From Desulfobacterales bacterium (lineage in GTDB: Bacteria; Desulfobacterota; Desulfobacteria; Desulfobacterales; C00003060): a stretch of DNA of 7,341 bases. A program made the position numbers and the translations under genes. Of this stretch, positions 1-6,103 are shown in pieces (position 1 is the stretch's first letter; each line of letters opens with the position of its first letter). Location of the stretch: contig JAUWXJ010000120.1 in the NCBI GenBank assembly GCA_030616425.1, positions 1-7,341 on the forward strand, given 5' to 3'. Below the pieces are notes generated by a model. The model was not told the DNA's origin. It did no database searches and saw nothing but the letters and a program-made list of their open reading frames with translations.

Positions 1-260
1 GATCTGAAGTATTGATCTGGAAGGTCGTCAATCAACTTATACGCCAATGTGTGACCTTTTGTGAAAACGCTTGGTTCTACCAATTCATATCCACTACTTA
101 ACAACCAATCTTCTGGAACAAATTCATAGCCTTTTGAAAAAAACCTCTTTATGGCGATTAGATCTTTAGACGGGTCTCCTCTTCTCCCTTTAAGAACATA
201 CCCTTCGCTGATGAGCTCTTCCAAGTATTCAATATCTCTTATTGGCTTCACAGTGGACAT
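1..260 (-). CDS. Unrecognised protein, N-terminal 86 codons, cut by the left window edge
   Basis: Reading the minus strand from an ATG at 260-258 gives 86 sense codons with no stop before the window ends, so the gene is partial (3' end missing). A good Shine-Dalgarno (GAGGGAG) sits 6 bases upstream of the ATG, which supports the start. The protein begins MSTVKPIRDIEYLEELI and is charged and soluble, with no signal peptide, membrane segment or cysteine-rich motif in the visible part. I do not recognise the family and assign no function. Hand-counted G+C is about 39% (102 of 260), clearly lower than short leuS stretches I sampled (50-60%), which fits an acquired or lineage-specific gene but does not prove it. 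It is transcribed away from the nitrilase gene and separated from it by a gene-free spacer. Confidence 0.6.
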   Translation of the reverse strand, partial: MSTVKPIRDIEYLEELISEGYVLKGRRGDPSKDLIAIKRFFSKGYEFVPEDWLLSSGYELVEPSVFTKGHTLAYKLIDDLPDQYFR

Positions 261-574
261 AGATTGCTCCCTCAATGATAGGGCTTTATTTAATAAGGAC
301 GTAAGTGGTCGTCTACACTCTTGACAAAGAGAGGGATCGTTGTCAAGAGTGTGCAAGCTGTTGCCCTAAAAAGCTATCGAGACAAGCTTCAGTGAGTCGC
401 GAAAAAATACCAACATTTTTGAGGGTTATTTGAACAGCAGCCCCCTAAAACTTATTGAATGGAAGGTAACGGTATGTTATCAAGCTATAACTTTTTGAAG
501 AGAATTACGAGATATGTTTTTTTTGATGAGTGGGTATTCCGAACAGATTAGGCGTTAGCAGGGAAACACCTTCC
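261..574. other. Gene-free spacer between two divergent genes
   Basis: No convincing coding region is visible over about 310 bases. It holds the 13-bp inverted repeat described separately at 315-352, a weak hairpin (AAAAAT/ATTTTT at 403-408 and 415-420), an eight-T run at 517-524 and a 14-codon ORF at 514-558. Divergent promoters for the minus-strand gene and the nitrilase gene should lie here, but I found no pair of -35/-10 boxes good enough to call. Confidence 0.6.
315..352. repeat. Perfect 13-bp inverted repeat with 12-nt loop
   Basis: The arm ACACTCTTGACAA at 315-327 is matched exactly by its reverse complement TTGTCAAGAGTGT at 340-352, with 12 bases between. Neither strand has a T-run after the hairpin, so it does not look like an intrinsic terminator. 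Each arm contains TTGACA, identical to a -35 consensus, one on each strand. It could be an operator, a recombination or transposon-end remnant, or a structured leader of a divergent transcript. The sequence alone does not decide. Confidence 0.75.
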
Positions 575-1357
575 GTGAAAACTATCAGGGCAGCCGTCAT
601 ACAGTTTGACATCCGCAGTGGTGAAGTTGAATCGAACCTGAAGATAGCCAAACAGCGCATTGTCACTCTTGCAGATCAGGGTGTGCAGCTTGTTTTGCTG
701 CCAGAGATGTGGTCAACCGGTTTTGCAAATGAGCGCCTCAAGGAACTTTCTGAGACAACACCAGGGGTACTAGAAGATCTGTCCAGGGTGGCAAAAAAGC
801 TGCATTTGACTATCATTGGGTCTTTGCCTGAAAAGAAGGGAACAGGGGTCTACAACACCGCCTATGTTATAGACAGGGACGGATCTATTGCAGGTACTTA
901 TCGGAAAATTCATCTCTTTTCTCCGACCCGGGAAGAACGGTATTTTAGACCAGGCCGTAGGGCTGTGGTTTCAAAGACTTCTCTTGGTCCTATAGGTCTT
1001 ATGATATGCTATGATCTAAGATTCCCGGAGCTGTGCCGGTCTCTTGCGCTTAGAGGAGCCAAAATGGTGGCTGTTATGGCCGAATGGCCGGCCGAACGTG
1101 TGGCCCACTGGGAGGTGCTTCTCAAGGCCCGGGCCATTGAAAATCAGCTTTTTATCCTTGGGGCGAACCGGTGCGGGGCAGATGGGGACCTGGCTTATGC
1201 AGGTCATTCACGTATTATATCCCCTTTCGGGGAGGTCGTGGCAAGGGCTGGAAAACGGCCAGCCACACTTCTGGCTACTATCGATTTACGCACAGTAGAG
1301 CAAACCAGAAAACAGATCCCGTGTTTAAAGGAGCGGATGCCTGAAGCCTATGAGTGA
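575..1357 (+). CDS. Carbon-nitrogen hydrolase (nitrilase superfamily), omega-amidase-like
   Basis: Predicted cytoplasmic amidase of the nitrilase fold. With the start used here (GTG at 575, 260 aa) the Glu-Lys-Cys catalytic triad is clear: Glu44 in LPEMWSTGF, Lys111 in YRKIHLFSP and Cys145 in MICYDLRFPEL; Glu120/121 match the extra acidic residue of the family. The FSP and CYDLRFPEL context resembles the YafV/Nit2 omega-amidase branch, which hydrolyses alpha-ketoglutaramate or alpha-ketosuccinamate formed by transamination of Gln or Asn; the exact substrate here is inference. An in-frame GTG at 530 would add 15 residues, but family members normally begin just before the AVIQFD strand, and AGGGA lies about 10 bases upstream of 575 whereas 530 has no visible Shine-Dalgarno. 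The end overlaps the next gene by 8 bases, implying co-transcription and probable translational coupling. Confidence 0.85.
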   Translation: MKTIRAAVIQFDIRSGEVESNLKIAKQRIVTLADQGVQLVLLPEMWSTGFANERLKELSETTPGVLEDLSRVAKKLHLTIIGSLPEKKGTGVYNTAYVIDRDGSIAGTYRKIHLFSPTREERYFRPGRRAVVSKTSLGPIGLMICYDLRFPELCRSLALRGAKMVAVMAEWPAERVAHWEVLLKARAIENQLFILGANRCGADGDLAYAGHSRIISPFGEVVARAGKRPATLLATIDLRTVEQTRKQIPCLKERMPEAYE

Positions 1358-1832
1358 GAAGATCTTTGGACGTGAAAAGCTCAAGGAGAAGGTTCAAGCC
1401 TTGAAAAGGGAAGGGAAGAGGATTGTTTTCACCAACGGCTGCTTTGAACTTCTTCACATAGGCCATGTGCACTATTTAAGTGCGGCCAAGGCCGAAGGGA
1501 ATATCCTTGTGGTAGGCGTAAATTCTGATCGCTCTGTTCGCGAGATCAAAGGGCCGAGGCGCCCGGTTATGCCTGAGAATGAGCGTGCTGAGGTCTTGGC
1601 ATCTCTGGCGTGCGTGGACTTTGTGACACTCTTTGACGAGCCGGACCCTCTGGTGACGATTCGTACCCTGATGCCTGACGTGCTGGTCAAGGGCGCGGAC
1701 TGGGAAGAGGACGCTATTGTGGGGAAAAATGTTGTAGAGGCAAATGGTGGGAGGGTAGTGCGGATTCCGTTGACACAGGGAGCCTCCACCACCGGTATCA
1801 TCGAGAAGATCTTGACTAATTACCGGGAGTAA
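1350..1832 (+). CDS. rfaE2: D-glycero-beta-D-manno-heptose 1-phosphate adenylyltransferase, stand-alone
   Basis: A 160-aa cytidylyltransferase-fold protein equivalent to the C-terminal half of E. coli HldE. The family transfers AMP from ATP to heptose-1-phosphate to make ADP-D-glycero-beta-D-manno-heptose, the precursor of LPS inner-core heptose. Visible motifs: FTNGCFELLHIGH with the nucleotide-binding HIGH at residues 36-39, NSDRSV and KGPRRP at about 58-72, the ERAEVLASLACVD segment at 78-90, PDVLVKGADW at 109-118, and the ASTTGIIEKI tail at 145-154. There is no sugar-kinase domain, so the HldE kinase activity must be encoded elsewhere. The ATG at 1350 lies inside the end of the amidase gene, giving an ATGAGTGA overlap. 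hldE C-terminal domain is the alternative name. Family assignment is secure; pathway role is from homology. Confidence 0.93.
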   Translation: MSEKIFGREKLKEKVQALKREGKRIVFTNGCFELLHIGHVHYLSAAKAEGNILVVGVNSDRSVREIKGPRRPVMPENERAEVLASLACVDFVTLFDEPDPLVTIRTLMPDVLVKGADWEEDAIVGKNVVEANGGRVVRIPLTQGASTTGIIEKILTNYRE

Positions 1833-1856
1833 GCAAGAGCAAGTGATTTTATCTCT

Positions 1857-1944
1857 CACAGAGCCCACAGAGCCACAGAGTTTTTTAAGGAAAAATTATC
1901 TCAGTGATCTCTGAGAGCTCGAGCGACCGGAGGGAGCGGGCGAG
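1857..1944. repeat. CACAGAG short-repeat element with degenerate inverted arm
   Basis: Three exact CACAGAG copies lie at 1857-1863, 1866-1872 and 1874-1880. After a T-then-A rich loop (TTTTTTAAGGAAAAA from 1881), degenerate inverse copies follow: CTCAGTG at 1900-1906 and CTCTGAG at 1909-1915, each 6 of 7 to CTCTGTG. The RNA could fold into a long imperfect hairpin. A GC-rich stretch at 1918-1944 follows (CTCG pairs with CGAG at its ends) and then AGTTTT, which could make a weak terminator. It sits between the convergent rfaE2 and DUF2905 genes. I recall similar CACAGAG-type tracts from many environmental bacterial genomes; that is memory, not a search. Confidence 0.75.
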
Positions 1945-1968
1945 AGTTTTGATTCAGGTGTGCCGGGG

Positions 1969-2190
1969 TTACCTTCTGAAGAGGTAGAAAAGGAGTGTCA
2001 GAATAATACTGATGATAATGCATGTAATAATGGGAAAGTAAAATCGGAAGTTCTCTTTTTTGATCAAGATGTCGCCGGGCAGTTTTCCAAGCCATGGGAC
2101 CTTTGGGGTCAGGACCAACAAAACCCCGATGCCAGCTATGACAAGCCCCATGATGATGAGAATTTTTCCAAGGCTAGATAATGGATTCAT
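1969..2190 (-). CDS. DUF2905-family small membrane protein
   Basis: A 73-aa protein beginning MNPLSSLGKILIIMGL, with two hydrophobic helices (residues about 8-28 and 51-70), a central PWLGKLPGDI segment (32-41) plus a basic KKENFRFYFP turn, and a short basic end (FRR). This layout and the GKLPGDI and NF.FYFP motifs match the DUF2905 family of uncharacterised two-helix inner-membrane proteins. No biochemical role is known to me. The ATG at 2190 gives the usual family N-terminus, although the upstream bases show no strong Shine-Dalgarno. It lies antisense to its neighbours: convergent with rfaE2 and divergent from the PyrK-like gene. Its function cannot be inferred from context. Confidence 0.8.
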   Translation of the reverse strand: MNPLSSLGKILIIMGLVIAGIGVLLVLTPKVPWLGKLPGDILIKKENFRFYFPIITCIIISIILTLLFYLFRR

Positions 2191-2350
2191 GGTTCAGGTG
2201 TTGTATGAAAGAGTGATTTGGAAGAAAAATAATTAAATTTCTTACCATTGTCAAGCTGGCACAGGCGAAGGGTGGATGAAAACTGACCGCTATAAAGGCT
2301 TGATTTAAGCCGAGGTGGCAATGTAATGCGAAAGAGAATCCTGAACCGGA

Positions 2351-3178
2351 ATGTCGGTGGATAACATTTCTTTCATGAAAGAGCTATTTCAAAAAAAAGT
2401 CGAGATATTGTATCACACAAAGGCAGGGTCAGGCTATTTTAAAATAGGTCTTGCCTTCCCAGAGCTGGCCAGGATTTCCCGGCCAGGACAGTTCGTAATG
2501 GTCAGGCTCCCTGACAGGTATATTCCGCTCCTGCGCAGACCTTTTTCTGTTCATAACCGCCTCGTTGAAGGGGATGCGATTAACGGGATTGAACTCTTGT
2601 ACAAAGTGGTAGGAGAAACTACCCAGGCCATGTCTGAGCTAAAGGCCGGAGACCTCTTGGACGTCCTGGGTCCTCTGGGAAACGGGTTTACTTTCCCTGA
2701 AGGCATCCAAAACGTGTTTCTTGTAGCTGGTGGCGTTGGGGTGGCTTCACTTTACTATCTTGCCCTTGATCTTGCGGAGCGCCGGGCTGTTAGACCCACG
2801 GTTTTTCTGGGAGGGTGCTCTGCTACTGATATTCTGTGTAGAAAAGGATTCGAGTCTATAGGTTCCAGGGTTCAGATTACAACAGAAGACTGCAGCCTTG
2901 GCGAAAAGGGTGTTGTTACATCGCTGGTTCAAAAGGCGCTTGAGGTCGATGGAAAGCCCCAGATGATCTATGCCTGCGGCCCGACCGGGATGCTGAAGGC
3001 AGTCAGTGATTTAGCCCGCACTTATGATGTTTCGTGCCAGATCTCCCTGGAGACGGTCATGGCCTGTGGTTTTGGGGTCTGCCTCGGATGTGTGGTTGAA
3101 AAGACCGGGAGTCCAGGGGCTTATCTTCATGCCTGCACGGATGGGCCGGTCTTTGATTACCGTGCCATCCGTATATAG
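2351..3178 (+). CDS. pyrK: PyrK-like dihydroorotate dehydrogenase electron-transfer subunit (FAD, 2Fe-2S)
   Basis: A 275-aa ferredoxin-reductase-type flavoprotein. Order: FAD-binding barrel with LRRPFSV (61-67) and YKVVGETT (84-91), LGPLGNGF (106-113), the nucleotide-binding loop AGGVGVASL (126-134), ACGPTGML (208-215), then a C-terminal 2Fe-2S site with Cys239, Cys244, Cys247 and Cys262 in the C-x4-C-x2-C-xn-C spacing of PyrK. In class 1B dihydroorotate dehydrogenases PyrK passes electrons from PyrD FMN to NAD. No pyrD is adjacent here: the next gene is leuS after about 260 bases and the previous one is antisense. The gene could still pair with a distant PyrD or serve another oxidoreductase. 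The start at 2351 has no strong Shine-Dalgarno; an ATG at 2375 would also keep the whole domain. Family assignment is firm, partner identity is not. Confidence 0.87.
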   Translation: MSVDNISFMKELFQKKVEILYHTKAGSGYFKIGLAFPELARISRPGQFVMVRLPDRYIPLLRRPFSVHNRLVEGDAINGIELLYKVVGETTQAMSELKAGDLLDVLGPLGNGFTFPEGIQNVFLVAGGVGVASLYYLALDLAERRAVRPTVFLGGCSATDILCRKGFESIGSRVQITTEDCSLGEKGVVTSLVQKALEVDGKPQMIYACGPTGMLKAVSDLARTYDVSCQISLETVMACGFGVCLGCVVEKTGSPGAYLHACTDGPVFDYRAIRI

Positions 3179-3248
3179 GCTTTCATAAACTTTGTATGTT
3201 TGCTGTTAGAGTAAAGCGTTTTTGGAAATTCTATCCGCCTGTGGAGAG

Positions 3249-3356
3249 ATGGAGTGTTGTAGTACTGGAGTGGTGGGTACCAAAAGTGGTCTGCCGAAGA
3301 CGGACTTTGTTACTCCAAATCCAGTACTCCAGTACTCCATTGCTCCAATACTCCAT
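3249..3356. repeat. Palindromic element built from 8-nt TACTCC-type tandem repeats
   Basis: The right arm contains consecutive 8-base units ending in CTCC at 3323-3330, 3331-3338, 3339-3346 and 3347-3354 (consensus AGTACTCC), with a related unit at 3309-3316. The left arm carries reverse-complement units. AGTACTGGAGT (3261-3271) pairs perfectly over 11 bp with 3326-3336, and 3249-3262 pairs with 3343-3356 at 12 of 14 positions plus a G-U wobble. A small apex hairpin CCG-AAGA-CGG is at 3294-3303. It fills much of the spacer upstream of leuS. The 87-codon open frame through it is a by-product of the repeats. Confidence 0.8.
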
Positions 3357-3436
3357 TCGGGTGTCTATTGCCCTTTGGCTGATCTTGTGGCATAGGTGGT
3401 TGCCGAATTATTCGAGTTCGTGTGAAGAGAGAAACT

Positions 3437-6028
3437 ATGCAGAAAGAATACGACCCTGAATACGTAGAATCCAAGTGGCAGAGGATCTGGGAAGAGAAGC
3501 AGTTGTTCAGGGTAGAAGAGGACCCAACCAAGAAAAAGTATTACTTGCTGGAGATGTTTCCGTATCCGTCAGGTAACATACATATGGGACACGTGCGCAA
3601 CTATGCGATCGGAGACGTAGTGGCGCGATACAAACGCATGCAGGGCTACAACGTGCTTCATCCCATGGGGTGGGATGCCTTTGGAATGCCGGCTGAAAAC
3701 GCGGCCATTGCCCACAACGTACACCCGGCCAAATGGACGTATCAAAACATTGACGTCATGCGGTCCCAGCTAAAGCGCCTCGGGTTTAGCTACGACTGGG
3801 ACCGTGAACTGGCTACATGCAAGCCCGAATATTACCGTTGGGAACAATGGCTCTTTGTCAAGATGTTCGAAAAGGGAATGGCGTATAGAAAAAAATCTTT
3901 TGTGAACTGGTGCGAAAACTGCCAGACGGTCCTGGCCAATGAGCAGGTGGAGGCCGGTTTGTGCTGGCGGTGCAGCCAGGTGGTGGTCCAGAAGGAGTTG
4001 GACCAATGGTTCTTGCGTATCACCGATTATGCCGATGACCTCTTGGAGTATTGTGACCGCATCCCGGGGTGGCCGGAAAAAGTGGTGACCATGCAGAAAA
4101 ACTGGATTGGAAAAAGCGTTGGAGCTGAGATCCATTTTCCTTTGGAAAACCGCGATGGCCATATTCCGGTGTTTACGACTCGTCAGGACACGGTTTTTGG
4201 TGCCACCTTTATGTGCATGGCTCCCGAGCATCCGCTAGTTGCAAGGCTTGCCGCAGGAACCGAGCAGGAAGCCGAGGTTCAGGGCTTTATTGAGCGCATG
4301 AAGCGCCAGGACACAGCCAAGCGCACATCTGATGATTACGAAAAGGAGGGAGTCTTTGTAGGCGCGCATTGCATTAACCCATTTACCAAGCAGCGGATGC
4401 CTATCTTTACAGCCAACTTTGCACTGATGGAATACGGAACCGGCGCAGTCATGGCAGTGCCGGCCCATGACCAGCGAGATTTTGAGTTTGCCCGAAAGTA
4501 TGGCCTGGAGATCATTGTAGTAATACAGCCTAAAGGCGAAGCGCTTGATCCGGAAAGCATGACCGAGGCCTATATAGACGAAGGGATATTGGTTCGATCT
4601 GGGCCTTTTGACGGGTTGGAAAATGTAAAGGCCTTTGACGCCATTGCAGACTATTTAGAAGAGAAAAAGACTGGGAAAAGAACAGTCAGTTTCAGACTCA
4701 GGGATTGGGGGATTTCACGTCAAAGGTACTGGGGTGCCCCTATCCCTGTGGTGTATTGCAAAAAATGCGGGGTGGTACCGGTCCCGGAGGAAAATCTGCC
4801 AGTTATGCTCCCTGAAGATGCTGGGATGCTGGAAGGGGGAAGATCTCCCTTGCCGGAACTGGAGGGCTTTGTAAAGACGTCGTGCCCCGCATGCGGTCAC
4901 CCTGACGCCCGTCGCGAGACCGACACCATGGACACCTTTGTGGAATCTTCGTGGTATTTTGAACGGTATTGCAGTCCCGGTCACGATAAGGGAATGTTTG
5001 ACAAAAAAGCCGTGGGATACTGGATGCCTGTGGACCAATACATTGGGGGTATTGAGCACGCTATCTTGCATCTCCTTTATTCGCGCTATTTTACCCGGGT
5101 GCTCAGGGACTTTGGCCTTGTGACCTACAAGGAACCCTTTACACGTTTGTTGACCCAGGGGATGGTCTGCAAAGAGACCCACAAATGTCCTGACCACGGT
5201 TTTTTGTATCCTGAAGAGGCTGTGGTAAAAGACCAGAGTCGAACTTGCAAACATTGCGGTAGCGAGGTTGGGGTTGGACGGATCGAAAAGATGTCCAAAT
5301 CAAAAAGGAACGTGGTCGATCCTAATACCCTGATAGAGAAATATGGGGCCGATACCCTTAGGCTTTTTTGTCTCTTTGCAGCGCCACCGGAGCGGGACCT
5401 GGACTGGAGCGATCAGGGGGTAGAAGGTGGTTATCGCTTTCTCAAGAGGATATGGCGGCTGGTGGCAGAGCATGTAGCCGATGTTCAGACGGCAAAGCCC
5501 TTTGATGAAGAGAAAGAGCTTACTGGCGACCTGAAAAGACTTCACAGAAAGATCCATCAGACCGTTAAGCGCGTGACAAATGACATTGAAGCAAGGTTTC
5601 ACTTCAACACAGCAATCAGTGCGGTGATGGAGCTTGTCAACACAATACACGCTGTCAAGGCAGGCATCCTTTCGACGCCAGAGGGGGCTTCTGTCTTGAG
5701 ATTGGCCTTAGAAACTGTCATAGTCCTACTGTCGCCTATTGTGCCGCATTTGACCGAGGAATTGTGGGAGGCGCTGGGCAACTCCGGAAGTGTGCTTGAG
5801 ACTTCCTGGCCCACATATCGTGAGGAGGCTATTGCAGAAGACGAGATCCTGATTGTTGTGCAGGTTAATGGCAAGGTGCGGAGCAGGCTTAATATTGCTG
5901 CTGATGCGGATGAAGAGGCAATAAAGACGGCGGCTCTGGCCGATGACAGGGCTGTGGCGCGTATTGCGGGGCGGCCGGTGAAGAAGGTTATAGTGGTACA
6001 AAAGAAACTGGTGAATATTGTGGTATAG
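3437..6028 (+). CDS. leuS: Leucyl-tRNA synthetase
   Basis: Charges tRNA-Leu with leucine in the cytoplasm. Numbering from ATG 3437 (863 aa, normal bacterial length): class I HIGH-type motif HMGH at 49-52 inside FPYPSGNIHMGHVRNY; a four-cysteine zinc cluster Cys159/162/176/179; the CP1 editing domain with TTRQDT at 247-252 and AVPAHDQRD, whose conserved Asp is residue 348; CxxC pairs at 441/444 and 483/486; KMSKS at 618-622; then the helical anticodon-binding region and the C-terminal ILIVVQVNGKVRSRL segment. A cysteine-rich insert (Cys578, Cys584, His587, Cys604, Cys607) lies directly before KMSKS. I chose ATG 3437 over GTG 3422 because AGAGAG sits about 5 bases upstream of it and MQKEYDPEYVE is a typical N-terminus. 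leuS followed by lptE is also the order in E. coli. Confidence 0.97.
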   Translation: MQKEYDPEYVESKWQRIWEEKQLFRVEEDPTKKKYYLLEMFPYPSGNIHMGHVRNYAIGDVVARYKRMQGYNVLHPMGWDAFGMPAENAAIAHNVHPAKWTYQNIDVMRSQLKRLGFSYDWDRELATCKPEYYRWEQWLFVKMFEKGMAYRKKSFVNWCENCQTVLANEQVEAGLCWRCSQVVVQKELDQWFLRITDYADDLLEYCDRIPGWPEKVVTMQKNWIGKSVGAEIHFPLENRDGHIPVFTTRQDTVFGATFMCMAPEHPLVARLAAGTEQEAEVQGFIERMKRQDTAKRTSDDYEKEGVFVGAHCINPFTKQRMPIFTANFALMEYGTGAVMAVPAHDQRDFEFARKYGLEIIVVIQPKGEALDPESMTEAYIDEGILVRSGPFDGLENVKAFDAIADYLEEKKTGKRTVSFRLRDWGISRQRYWGAPIPVVYCKKCGVVPVPEENLPVMLPEDAGMLEGGRSPLPELEGFVKTSCPACGHPDARRETDTMDTFVESSWYFERYCSPGHDKGMFDKKAVGYWMPVDQYIGGIEHAILHLLYSRYFTRVLRDFGLVTYKEPFTRLLTQGMVCKETHKCPDHGFLYPEEAVVKDQSRTCKHCGSEVGVGRIEKMSKSKRNVVDPNTLIEKYGADTLRLFCLFAAPPERDLDWSDQGVEGGYRFLKRIWRLVAEHVADVQTAKPFDEEKELTGDLKRLHRKIHQTVKRVTNDIEARFHFNTAISAVMELVNTIHAVKAGILSTPEGASVLRLALETVIVLLSPIVPHLTEELWEALGNSGSVLETSWPTYREEAIAEDEILIVVQVNGKVRSRLNIAADADEEAIKTAALADDRAVARIAGRPVKKVIVVQKKLVNIVV

Positions 6029-6063
6029 CTGGATGCTGGTTACTTGATACTCGATGTACGATA
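6029..6063. repeat. Five tandem degenerate heptamers, consensus CTSGATR
   Basis: Immediately after the leuS stop codon, five consecutive 7-base units run at 6029-6035, 6036-6042, 6043-6049, 6050-6056 and 6057-6063. Examples are CTGGATG and CTCGATG; the others differ at one to three positions. The exact 7-base period is the main evidence. No inverted arm is obvious. It could lie in the 3' untranslated region of leuS or in a leuS-lptE transcript. Confidence 0.6.
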
Positions 6064-6103
6064 CGGCGTGCAGGATCAAGCGATTTTGGAGTTTGGACTG
6101 CAA

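Noticed and set aside
315..352. Inverted repeat as an intrinsic terminator
   Set aside because: No T-run follows on either strand, and the position is between divergent gene starts rather than after a gene end.
455..483. TTGAAT, 17 bases, TATCAA as a promoter for the amidase gene
   Set aside because: Each box matches only 4 of 6 consensus bases in an A+T-rich region, which is expected by chance.
2257..2272. TGGCAC resembling the -24 half of a sigma54 promoter before the PyrK-like gene
   Set aside because: The required TTGC-type -12 element is absent at the correct spacing.
2297..2311. GGCTT-GATTT-AAGCC hairpin upstream of the PyrK-like gene
   Set aside because: A 5-bp stem without a T-run or other context; too weak to call a regulatory site.
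3272..3404. T-box-like strings (GGTGGGTACC near 3272 and AGGTGGTTGCCG near 3393) upstream of leuS
   Set aside because: Neither matches the conserved T-box antiterminator sequence fully, no stem I or specifier loop is visible, and the first lies in the repeat element.
3401..3414. Small hairpin CGAA-TTA-TTCG and nearby GGCA/TGCC pairing just before leuS as a riboswitch
   Set aside because: Stems are only 4 bp and no known riboswitch core is recognisable.
3196..3459. An 87-codon open frame between the PyrK-like gene and leuS
   Set aside because: It reads through the TACTCC repeat element, is low complexity, overlaps the leuS start and has no domain-like features.
4715..5254. Long minus-strand open frames inside leuS
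   Set aside because: They are antisense shadows of a clearly coding gene with no recognisable domains or ribosome-binding sites.
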